A DNA stretch of 35,979 nucleotides, taken from the NCBI GenBank assembly GCA_025361305.1, contig JANYAN010000355.1, forward strand, positions 1 to 35,979, given 5' to 3'. The position numbers and the translations under genes are program-made. This DNA is from Burkholderiales bacterium (GTDB lineage Bacteria > Pseudomonadota > Gammaproteobacteria > Burkholderiales > Burkholderiaceae_C). Under the pieces are notes generated by a model that had not been told where the DNA came from, searched no databases, and was given only the letters and a program-made list of their open reading frames with translations. Each line of letters opens with the position of its first letter. Position 1 is the stretch's first letter. Of this stretch, positions 1 to 7,887 are shown one piece after another.

Positions 1-2
1 CG

Positions 3-236
3 CAGTTGCGCGCCCTGGCCGCTGGCAACGACTGGGTCGACACCGATGAGTTTCTGCACTACGTCGAGGTTTTCCTGGACCTGTGCCGCGGCCATATCGC
101 GCTCGAAGAATCGATCATCTATCCGCAGGCCAAGGCGCGCCTGGCGCAGGCCGTCGCCAGCCGGCTGAAGGAACTGCCACCGCGGCGGGCCACGGCCCCT
201 GGAACCTCACCGCAACCTGCGACGCCGACCAAGTAA
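3..236 (+). CDS. Hemerythrin HHE-domain protein, C-terminal part (5' truncated by window edge)
   Basis: Open from window start; motif ...EFLHYVEVFLDLCRGHIALEESIIYPQAKARL resembles the C-terminal HxxxE of HHE domains. Confidence 0.6.
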   Translation, partial: QLRALAAGNDWVDTDEFLHYVEVFLDLCRGHIALEESIIYPQAKARLAQAVASRLKELPPRRATAPGTSPQPATPTK

Positions 237-1592
237 CCAGGGGACGACCCCGATCGCGATGCCGCCCAAGCCAACGATGTTGGTCGTCAGGTCGAACGTC
301 GGGATGCTGTAGAGCGCAATGAAGGTCAGGAAGGCCGCACTGCCGGCCGGCCACAGAAACAGGAACAGAAAACTGTCGACCGACTTGAACGCCGTCTTGC
401 GGAAGTGCCACATGCACGCGAATCCGGCAAGACTGTAGTAGCACGCCACCTGGAACCCGATCGCGTTGACCGAGTCCTTGATGATCTCGTTCAGGGTCGT
501 GAAATACGACGAGAGAAACAGCAGCACCAGCCCGAAGACGACGATCACACTCGTGGCCACCCACGGCGTCTTCCAGCTCTTGTGCAATATGGCGTAACGC
601 GGGTGCAGCGCGCCATCGCGTCCCTTGGCGTACATCGTGCGCGTAAATTGCAGGATCGAGGTCTCCAGCGTTCCGATCGTGCTCAGCATCACCGCCAGCA
701 CCGCCACGTAGCTCCATGGCCGCGGGAACAATTTGTCGGCGACCGCGAAGACGACGTTGGTACTTGACTGCTCGATTTCCGCGTCGGTGAGCACAACCAG
801 GCAAGCCGCCGCAAACGTCATGAACAGCAGTAGCACGATGACCATTGAAATCACCGCGCCGCGCCCCGGGGCATGAGCGGCATCGCGGGTTTCTTCGTTC
901 AGGTTGAGGGTGACATCCCAGCCCCAGAAAAAGAACAAAGCTGTCAGTGCGCCGGTGGCAAACAGCGACGGCGTGAATTCGGCCAGGGAGAACCAGCGCC
1001 ACGAAACGGCATGGGCCGGGTGCGACAGGTACTGGACCAAGGCGGCCACGATGACGATCACCAGCACGCCCACTTCGATGGCCGTCATCAGGACCTGCGT
1101 ATAACTGGTCGGCTTGATCCCCTTGACGATGACCAGGCTGACCGCAATCAACCAGCCTGCCGCAACGAACGACACACTTGCCGGATCGCTGGCGTGGGTG
1201 GGGCTTATCAGAATCAACGTCGCGGTCGCGGCAGGAATGGTGCCCGACACCATGAACACCGCCGAGGCAACCAGCAGCGACCAGCCGGCGATGAACCCGA
1301 AGAAGGGGCCGAAGACTTCACCGACCCATGCATACGACGCCCCGGCATTGGTGATGACGCGATTCAGGTGCATGAACGCGAAGGTCACGCCGAACATGAT
1401 CAGCCCGCAATAAAGCAGGCTGCCGGCGGACAGGGTTCCCACGGCAGCAACCAGCGTCGCTGTAGTCGCCGCGACACTGAATGCCGGCGCAGTGCCGGCC
1501 ACTCCCATGACCACGGATTCGCCCAGACCCAGTGAATCCGCCGCCAACTGCGGCCCTTTGGGTGCTCCATCGAGAAGTGTGCCTGATTGCAT
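207..1592 (-). CDS. APC-family amino acid permease
   Basis: About 460 aa polytopic protein; N-terminal LGLGESVVMGVAGTAPAFSVAATTATL typical of APC transporters; ATG at 1592 chosen over the upstream alternative start. Confidence 0.85.
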   Translation of the reverse strand: MQSGTLLDGAPKGPQLAADSLGLGESVVMGVAGTAPAFSVAATTATLVAAVGTLSAGSLLYCGLIMFGVTFAFMHLNRVITNAGASYAWVGEVFGPFFGFIAGWSLLVASAVFMVSGTIPAATATLILISPTHASDPASVSFVAAGWLIAVSLVIVKGIKPTSYTQVLMTAIEVGVLVIVIVAALVQYLSHPAHAVSWRWFSLAEFTPSLFATGALTALFFFWGWDVTLNLNEETRDAAHAPGRGAVISMVIVLLLFMTFAAACLVVLTDAEIEQSSTNVVFAVADKLFPRPWSYVAVLAVMLSTIGTLETSILQFTRTMYAKGRDGALHPRYAILHKSWKTPWVATSVIVVFGLVLLFLSSYFTTLNEIIKDSVNAIGFQVACYYSLAGFACMWHFRKTAFKSVDSFLFLFLWPAGSAAFLTFIALYSIPTFDLTTNIVGLGGIAIGVVPWLLGRRRRLR

Positions 1593-1634
1593 GGCGGCAT
1601 TCTGCCCGGCACAGCGCCGCGCCACAAGTGCAGC

Positions 1635-2657
1635 TCAGAGCTTGGCCCTGACCGCCTCGACCAGCGGCGCAATCGACGACGGCGGAAACGGCGAGACACT
1701 GCTGACGTTCACTTCGCACAGCACGTAACCCTGCGGCTCGCCTGGCGCTGTGTTGCCCAGCATGAAGTCGCAGTCCCACAGCAGCGGCAACTGCTCGCGC
1801 GCGAGGCCGACCTGTTGGCGAAGGCTTTCGATCCAGCCGGCTTCGAGCTGCTGCCTCAGCAACTGAAACTCAGGTGTGTCAGCCCCGTCGTACAGGCGCG
1901 AACCCGGCTGCTGCACCGTCGGGTGCAAGGCGTTGATGGCCTGGTGGCCGAATCCAGTCACCCTGCCCTCCACCAGATACGCACGCACCATGCCGTCGGC
2001 AAGCCGCGGCTGCCAAGCCTGGTCGATCATGTGGCCGCCCTGCGCCGGCTCGAAGTAGGGTGCCATGCGTTGCAGCAGACCCGCCATATCTACCCGCTCT
2101 TCTTCACTGCCGCGCTGGGCGTGGCGCAATTTCAGCAGCCCCGCGTCGGCCTCGCCACCCACGGACTCGACCCGCCAGACCCCGATGCCGCTGTGGCCGC
2201 GGTACTGCTTGAGCACGCGCGCACCGCGTTGCAGCCGCGCCGGCAACTCGGCAGCAAGTTGCTCCAGGCTGTCCACACGATGCACGTCGCTGCCGAACGG
2301 CAGCTTGCGCGTCTCGAACAGTACATCCTTGGTGCCCAGGCGAAGGATGGCGTCGGGATGCGCGCTGACCTTGACCCCGGCGTTGGCGACTTCGCGCAGC
2401 AACGCGTCGAGCCGGTCGCGCTGTCGCCCGCCTTCGATGGGGTTGGACCAGACCAGCACGACCCGCATCCGGCGCAGTTGCGCCGCCACCTCGTCGGCAA
2501 AGTCATCGTGATAGACGGCCGGCTCGGCGCGCACGCCGGCCGCTGCGAACGCGTCAAACAGGGCTGCGAAGCGGCTCTGTACGGGATCGGCAGCATCGCG
2601 CGCAGCCCTGTCTCCGGGGTACAGCAGCGCGACCGAGGGTGATGCGGGGTGTGTCAT
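1635..2657 (-). CDS. ATP-grasp-like / Cj0069-family protein
   Basis: 340 aa; KDVLFETRKLPFGSDVHRV, RVLKQYRGHSGIGVWRVE and CEVNVSSVSPFPPS resemble ATP-grasp nucleotide-binding and C-terminal motifs; ATGA overlap with the upstream SOD-rhodanese gene. Confidence 0.6.
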   Translation of the reverse strand: MTHPASPSVALLYPGDRAARDAADPVQSRFAALFDAFAAAGVRAEPAVYHDDFADEVAAQLRRMRVVLVWSNPIEGGRQRDRLDALLREVANAGVKVSAHPDAILRLGTKDVLFETRKLPFGSDVHRVDSLEQLAAELPARLQRGARVLKQYRGHSGIGVWRVESVGGEADAGLLKLRHAQRGSEEERVDMAGLLQRMAPYFEPAQGGHMIDQAWQPRLADGMVRAYLVEGRVTGFGHQAINALHPTVQQPGSRLYDGADTPEFQLLRQQLEAGWIESLRQQVGLAREQLPLLWDCDFMLGNTAPGEPQGYVLCEVNVSSVSPFPPSSIAPLVEAVRAKL

Positions 2658-3574
2658 GGCTTACCTCCCAGCGGCTTGTCGGCCAGCGGGTGGCCGGCGG
2701 CCTGCCAGCCGTCGATGCCGCCTTCCAGGTAGCGCGCGTTCACGCCGGCGGCGCGCAGCCGCATCGCGGTGGCTCGACCCACCTCGTGGCCATAGACGCA
2801 ATAGACGACCACCTCACGGTCCTTGGGCAAGTCGGCTGCCCAGTCGGCCACCGCGCCTGGGTCGCGCCAGCTGGCGCCGGGGATCATCGCGCTGGCCTTC
2901 TCGAATACGCCAGCCCGGCGCACATCGAGCAACATCGCATCCGCAGCGTCTTTCTGTGCGGCGCCGAAAGGCGCGCTGGCCGCATGCACCGCGTGCTGGT
3001 AACGCAGGTAGGCCTGGGCCCAGTCGACATTGGCCATGAAAGCGTCGACATAGGCACCGGCAGCCGCGCCGAAATCCATGTGATACGCGTGTTCGTACAT
3101 GTCCAGCGCCAGGATGGGCACACCGCCGGCCACGGCATGCGTGTGGTCGGCCGCCCACTGGTTGACCAGCGTGCCCTCGCGCGGCTGGAACACCAGCAGC
3201 ACCCAGCCCGAGCCACCGCCCAGGGCCTTGCCCATGGCGCCGAACTCATCCTGCCAGCGTTCGCAACTACCGAAGTTGGCGTCCAGCGCCAGCTTCATCG
3301 CCGGCTCCATGGTCTGTCCGTCACCGCCCAGGCTGCCGAAGTACAGCTCGTGCAGCAGCATCGAGTTGGTGGCGATCAGCTCCTCGCGCTTCAGGCCATT
3401 GAGCTGGAAGCCCGGCGCTCTGGCGAACGAGGTGCGCGCGAGTTCGGCGCGCAGCGCGTTCAGGCGCTTGACGGCCCCGCCGTAGTTGTTGCGGTGATGG
3501 CTGACGAGCAGCTTGTCGGACAGACCGTGCAGTGCGGCCGGGTCGAAGGGCAAGTCTTGTGGCAAGGCGTCCAT
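2654..3574 (-). CDS. Fe/Mn superoxide dismutase-like domain fused to C-terminal rhodanese domain (ChrC-ChrE-like fusion)
   Basis: SOD motifs SHHRNNYGGAV, LLHELYFGSLGGDG, LDMYEHAYHMDFG; rhodanese motif EVVVYCVYGHEVGRATAMRLRAAGVNARYLEGGIDGW. Confidence 0.9.
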   Translation of the reverse strand: MDALPQDLPFDPAALHGLSDKLLVSHHRNNYGGAVKRLNALRAELARTSFARAPGFQLNGLKREELIATNSMLLHELYFGSLGGDGQTMEPAMKLALDANFGSCERWQDEFGAMGKALGGGSGWVLLVFQPREGTLVNQWAADHTHAVAGGVPILALDMYEHAYHMDFGAAAGAYVDAFMANVDWAQAYLRYQHAVHAASAPFGAAQKDAADAMLLDVRRAGVFEKASAMIPGASWRDPGAVADWAADLPKDREVVVYCVYGHEVGRATAMRLRAAGVNARYLEGGIDGWQAAGHPLADKPLGGKP

Positions 3575-3584
3575 GGGAGTTCCT

Positions 3585-4736
3585 TCAGTGAAGCAGGTTG
3601 ATGGTCAAACCGGCAAGCGCAGCGACGACCACGACCAGCGGTTCGGGTACTTTCTTGAAGCGCCAAAGCACACCCACAGTGACCCCTGCCAGCGCGGCGG
3701 TGGGAAGGTCAACGATGGACCGCTGCCCGATGACGATCACCGCGCCGGTGATCGCGCCGATGGCCGCAGCCGTCACGCCATCGACGAATGCGACGACACC
3801 AGGCCGCTTGCCATGCTTCTTGAAATACGGTGCCGGCAGGATGGTGAAGAGGTAGCAGGGCACAAACGTTGCGGCGGCTGCGACCACCGAGCCCCAGAAG
3901 CCCGATACGAGGTAGCCGATGAAACCGGTGGTGATGACCACAGGGCCGGGCGTGATCATTGCCACGGCCACGGCGTCGACGAACTGGCGATCGGTCAGCC
4001 AGTGGTATTCCTGCACTACCCCGCCATACAGGAAAGGCACGATCGCCAGCCCGCTGCCGAAGACAAAGCTGCCGGCATAGGCGAAGTAGGCCCCGACCTG
4101 CCCGAGCTTGTGCCAGTCGAGCGCGTCGATCGCAAAGAAGGCGATGATCGGCGCGGCCATGCTGCTCACGGTGCCGCCCGACAACCACTTCGGCGGCGCC
4201 CGCAGCATCCAGACCAGTACGCCCGCACCGAGGAAGATCCACACATCTTCGGACTTGGTGATCACCGTCATCGCAGCGCTGACGGCAAAGATCGCCCAGA
4301 GCAGCCTGTCCTTGCCGATGTTCTTGGTCGTCAGCTTATAGGCACTCATCGCGATGATGCCGATCACCGCGGCGCCGACGCCGTAGAACACGGCCTGCAT
4401 CCAGGCGATGCCACCGTAGGCGGTGTAGGCCGCGCCAATGGCCACGACCATCAGGAACGAGGGCAGCACGAAGGCCAGGCCGACCAGCGTGGCGCCCAGC
4501 ACCCGGTAGTGGACGTAGCCGAGGTAGATCGCCAGCTGCGCCGCCAGCGGACCCGGCATCAGCTGGGACAGCGCCATGCCCTCCTTGTAGTCGCCCTCGG
4601 AGATCCATTGCCGCCGCTCGACCAGGTCGCGGTACATGTAGCCGACCAGCGCCACCGGCCCGCCGAACCCCCAGGTCCCCAGCGCCAGCATGTAGCGCAC
4701 GATCTGCCACAGAGAGTAAGTGGCGACATCACTCAT
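3585..4736 (-). CDS. chrA: Chromate transporter ChrA
   Basis: CHR-family motifs FGGPVALVGYM and LSQLMPGPLAAQLAIYLGY, and the second-half repeat TPGPVVITTGFIGYLVSG; overlaps chrB by ATGA. Confidence 0.93.
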   Translation of the reverse strand: MSDVATYSLWQIVRYMLALGTWGFGGPVALVGYMYRDLVERRQWISEGDYKEGMALSQLMPGPLAAQLAIYLGYVHYRVLGATLVGLAFVLPSFLMVVAIGAAYTAYGGIAWMQAVFYGVGAAVIGIIAMSAYKLTTKNIGKDRLLWAIFAVSAAMTVITKSEDVWIFLGAGVLVWMLRAPPKWLSGGTVSSMAAPIIAFFAIDALDWHKLGQVGAYFAYAGSFVFGSGLAIVPFLYGGVVQEYHWLTDRQFVDAVAVAMITPGPVVITTGFIGYLVSGFWGSVVAAAATFVPCYLFTILPAPYFKKHGKRPGVVAFVDGVTAAAIGAITGAVIVIGQRSIVDLPTAALAGVTVGVLWRFKKVPEPLVVVVAALAGLTINLLH

Positions 4737-5719
4737 CGGTTGCCTCCCTTGTCGCTTCCCCGCCTGACCTCACGCGCGAAGTGCGCGTACAGTGAATCGA
4801 GCACCGTACTCATCTCTGCCAACAGGGCGTCGTCGTCGACCAAGCGCTCGCGCGCCCCGGCGATCACGGCCTCGAAGCCAACCGCTTCGGGTACCGGCTC
4901 GCCCCCGATGTCCAGCGCGTGCACGATCGTGGCCAGGCGCGCCAGGCCTGGGTCGGTGTCGAGCCCGAAGCTGGCCATCAATGTCTCGAAAGTCACGCGA
5001 TCGTCAACGTGGGTAAACGTCGCCCCGTCGAAGTCGAAGCCAAGCGCTCGCTTCGGACAATCGGAGGGTCTGGCCAGCCACTGAAACCGCGCGTCGCGAT
5101 CGATGAACCGGCGGATCAACCAGGCACTGGCAACACGATCGACCCACAAGCGCCGGCGCGTTGCCCAGGTGCGGCCCTGGTACTGGCTGGGATCAAGGAG
5201 GGGAATCCGGCCTTCGGACTCATGCGGCTCGTCGGGCGATAGAACACCGTCGATGCGCTTGTTGAGGTCGGTCCAGGCCGCCTCGGCCTCGACACTCGCT
5301 TCGCCGGGGAAGAAATCGATTGCCCGAACCGCGTCGTATTCGCGCTGCAGCTTTCGCTGCAACCGGGCGAGCTCTGGCGCGCCTGGCGTGCCCATCCCCG
5401 GGTTCGCCTCGCGCCAGGTCTTGCGCAGTTCAGCGTAGTCCTCGCTGCGGTCGAACAGCTGGCGATAGGTGGCCGATTCGTCCGCAGACCGGGCCTGGAT
5501 CGCCATGAGCCACGCACTGCCGCCCTCGCGGCTGCACTCATCGGCGAGTGCTTGCAGCGCCTCCTCGTGCGCAGGGCTTGCGGGCAGCAGATGGGCACCG
5601 TCGCGCAGGGCCACGCAGCCCAGGCTCTTTAGCGCCCGCCAGATGCGCATGCGGCCCGTGGCGCTGGAGGTGGGCAGCGAGACGATCAGCAATAACCATG
5701 ACGGATGAGTCGGAATCAT
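4733..5719 (-). CDS. chrB: Chromate resistance protein ChrB
   Basis: WLLLIVSLPTSSATGRMRIWRALKSLGCVALRDGAHLLP and RRRLWVDRVASAWLIRRFIDRDARFQWL...CPKRALGFDFDGATFTHVDDRVTFE are ChrB-like; adjacent to chrA. Confidence 0.92.
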   Translation of the reverse strand: MIPTHPSWLLLIVSLPTSSATGRMRIWRALKSLGCVALRDGAHLLPASPAHEEALQALADECSREGGSAWLMAIQARSADESATYRQLFDRSEDYAELRKTWREANPGMGTPGAPELARLQRKLQREYDAVRAIDFFPGEASVEAEAAWTDLNKRIDGVLSPDEPHESEGRIPLLDPSQYQGRTWATRRRLWVDRVASAWLIRRFIDRDARFQWLARPSDCPKRALGFDFDGATFTHVDDRVTFETLMASFGLDTDPGLARLATIVHALDIGGEPVPEAVGFEAVIAGARERLVDDDALLAEMSTVLDSLYAHFAREVRRGSDKGGNR

Positions 5720-5753
5720 GTAGCTAATCATACATTAATGTAAACTTCGCTAC
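5720..5753. promoter_or_regulatory. Concentric dyad operator candidate between chrB and the divergent SOD-rhodanese gene
   Basis: GTAGC-taatca-TACATTAATGTA-aacttc-GCTAC: perfect 12-bp core palindrome (5731-5742) and 5-bp outer arms (5720-5724/5749-5753) share centre 5736.5. Confidence 0.7.
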
Positions 5754-5772
5754 ACACCAAAGGAGCCCCACC

Positions 5773-6738
5773 ATGATTTACGGCGTAGCGCCCCTGTTCT
5801 GCCGCCCCTGGACCTTGAACGGCATTCAGCCGCGTCTGATCGAAAGCCACTATGAACACAACTATGGCTCGGCCGTGCGCCGCCTCAACGCCGTCACAGC
5901 GGAGCTGGCGACACTCGACATCGCGTCGGTTGCGCCCCAGCTTCTGGGGCGCCTGAAGCGCGAACAGGCCAGCCTTCTGAATTCAACCCTGCTGCACGAA
6001 CTCTACTTCGCCAGCCTGGGTGGAGACGGGCGATCCGTCCCTGCGCCTCTGTCAGCCGCGCTCGCCCGCGATTTCGGATCGGTCGATCGCTGGCGCCAGG
6101 AGTTCATGGCACTGGCCGAATCGCTGGGCGGCGAATCGGGCTGGATCGTGTTGTGCTACGTGCCCCGGGATGGTCGGCTGATCAACCAGTGCGCTGTCGA
6201 GTACGCGCAAGGCATTTCAGGCGCTGTTCCCATCCTGGCGCTGGATATGTACGAGCATGCCTACACCATTGAATTCGGTGCGAACCAGACTGCGTACATC
6301 GCCGCCTTCATGCGCAACATCCTTTGGGACGCGGTCGAGGCGCGATTGGCCAGCGCGCTGAATGTTGCGCCGCCCCTGAAGCTGGAGCAGCCCGAGTTCG
6401 GTGACCTTCCGTCCATCGCACCCGAGGAAGTGCGCGCCATGATGACATCGGGGAAAAGAGTGCAACTCATCGACACCCGGCCACGCCACTACACCACCAA
6501 GGCCAACGAAATCGCCTCTGGCGCTGTCTGGCGCGATCCCGAGCGCATCTCGGAATGGATCACCACGCTGTCGAAAGACGAACCGGTGGTGACCTTCTGC
6601 GTCTACGGGTTTCACATCGGCTGCCAATCCGCAATCGCTCTGCGTGAGGCTGGCTACGACGCCCGCTATATGCGCGGCGGACACGCCGCGTGGAAAGCAA
6701 TTGACGGACCAGTGGATCTGTTGAAGCAGCAAGCCTAG
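5773..6738 (+). CDS. Second SOD-like/rhodanese fusion protein, divergent from chrB
   Basis: SHYEHNYGSAVRRLN, LLHELYFASLGGDG, LDMYEHAYTIEFG plus rhodanese VVTFCVYGFHIGCQSAIALREAGYDARYMRGGHAAW; AAAGGAG upstream. Confidence 0.9.
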   Translation: MIYGVAPLFCRPWTLNGIQPRLIESHYEHNYGSAVRRLNAVTAELATLDIASVAPQLLGRLKREQASLLNSTLLHELYFASLGGDGRSVPAPLSAALARDFGSVDRWRQEFMALAESLGGESGWIVLCYVPRDGRLINQCAVEYAQGISGAVPILALDMYEHAYTIEFGANQTAYIAAFMRNILWDAVEARLASALNVAPPLKLEQPEFGDLPSIAPEEVRAMMTSGKRVQLIDTRPRHYTTKANEIASGAVWRDPERISEWITTLSKDEPVVTFCVYGFHIGCQSAIALREAGYDARYMRGGHAAWKAIDGPVDLLKQQA

Positions 6739-6784
6739 CCACACTCACGGAGTTTCAATTTTGCAAGAATGGGGCCGTTTCGCA

Positions 6785-7174
6785 CTAGGCGAACTTCTGC
6801 TTGAGGAAGCTGACTACGTAAGGAGTGGCCGCGGCGGCAACGGTGGACGCCGTGGATGGATCAAGCCCCGCGCGAGCTGCCAGCGATTCGGCCACGCGTC
6901 CGGTCATGAGGCCTTCACCGCCATCGACTAGCGACTTGAAGAACCCATCCCCATGAACCAGGCCCGCGGCGAAGCCTGCGAAGAAGCTCTTGCCTGCGTG
7001 GTCACCCAAAAGGCCGGAGTTCTGCTCCTCGACGTGCTCGTGTGCGGCTGTGGTCGCGTGACTCAATAGTTGCTGTGCGTCGGCTTCGCTAAAGCCTTGT
7101 GCGCTGAGCGCCTGGGTGGCCTGTGCACCCTGCGCGGAGGAAAGAAATTCGGAAACCAGCTGCTGCGCATCCAT
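6785..7174 (-). CDS. DUF937/YidB-like small protein
   Basis: MDAQQLVSEFLSSAQGAQATQALSAQGFSEADAQQLLSHAT...; AGGAGGTGAT RBS immediately upstream of the ATG at 7174. Confidence 0.6.
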   Translation of the reverse strand: MDAQQLVSEFLSSAQGAQATQALSAQGFSEADAQQLLSHATTAAHEHVEEQNSGLLGDHAGKSFFAGFAAGLVHGDGFFKSLVDGGEGLMTGRVAESLAARAGLDPSTASTVAAAATPYVVSFLKQKFA

Positions 7175-7339
7175 TCGATCACCTCCTAAGAAGATACTTT
7201 CCATCCACTCTAGCATCGAAGTGCTCCGGTTCGCGCAGGGCTCGGCTGACCTGCGCGCTACACTCGTTTCGGGGAGAACCACGATGGTCTGGCCTTGGGC
7301 AACTTGCCCCGTGCTTTGGCTTAACTCAGGAGCATCCGA

Positions 7340-7811
7340 ATGAAGCAGTTTCTTTTTTCCCTCACCGCCACCGCAGTCCTGCTCGCATCGAGTGCGGCGT
7401 TTGCCCAGGCCCCCCGCCGCTGCGCCTGCTGGCTCGACGGGACTGTGCAATGACGGTTCCTATACGTCCAACGACACCAAGAAGGGCGCCTGTGCGGGCC
7501 ACAAGGGAGTGAAGGACTGGTTCGGCGCTGCCCCGGCAGCTGCACCCGCAAAGACTGCAGCAGCGGCGTCCGCACCCTCTGCTGCGGCGACGAAGCCTGC
7601 TTCCGCGGCCGCCAAGGCCGCCGCACCGGCACCTACGGCCGCGCCAGCTGCTGGTGGAGGTCCTGGCCAAGTGTGGGTCAATACCAGTTCGAAGGTCTAT
7701 CACTGCTCCGGGACAAAGTACTACGGTAAGACCAAGAAAGGCGAATACATGACCGAAGCAGCGGCCAAGACAGCCGGGGCCCATGCCGATCACGGCAAGG
7801 CTTGCTCTTAA
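7340..7811 (+). pseudogene. Secreted DUF3761-like small protein, reading frame split by a +1 C in a C6 tract
   Basis: ATG at 7340 encodes signal peptide MKQFLFSLTATAVLLASSAAFAQAP then terminates at 7453; the body GSTGLCNDGSYTSNDTKKGACAGHKGVKDWFG...GKACS is in the frame of 7392-7811. Removing one C from C6 (7410-7415) joins them. Confidence 0.75.
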
Positions 7812-7820
7812 GCCGGCGAA

Positions 7821-7845
7821 GACCGCGGCATCGGTCCCCTTTTTT
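7821..7845 (+). terminator. Rho-independent terminator candidate
   Basis: GACCG-cggcat-CGGTC stem followed by CCCTTTTTT. Confidence 0.55.
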
Positions 7846-7887
7846 CCATGCCGCGGTTAGTAAACCGCCATAGCTTGCGGCTCAGAC

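Noticed and set aside
3513-5084. 523-aa + strand ORF opposite chrA/chrB
   Set aside because: Antisense shadow ORF of a GC-rich genome; low-complexity His/Arg/Gln-rich composition, no domain, sits over clear chrA/chrB coding sequence.
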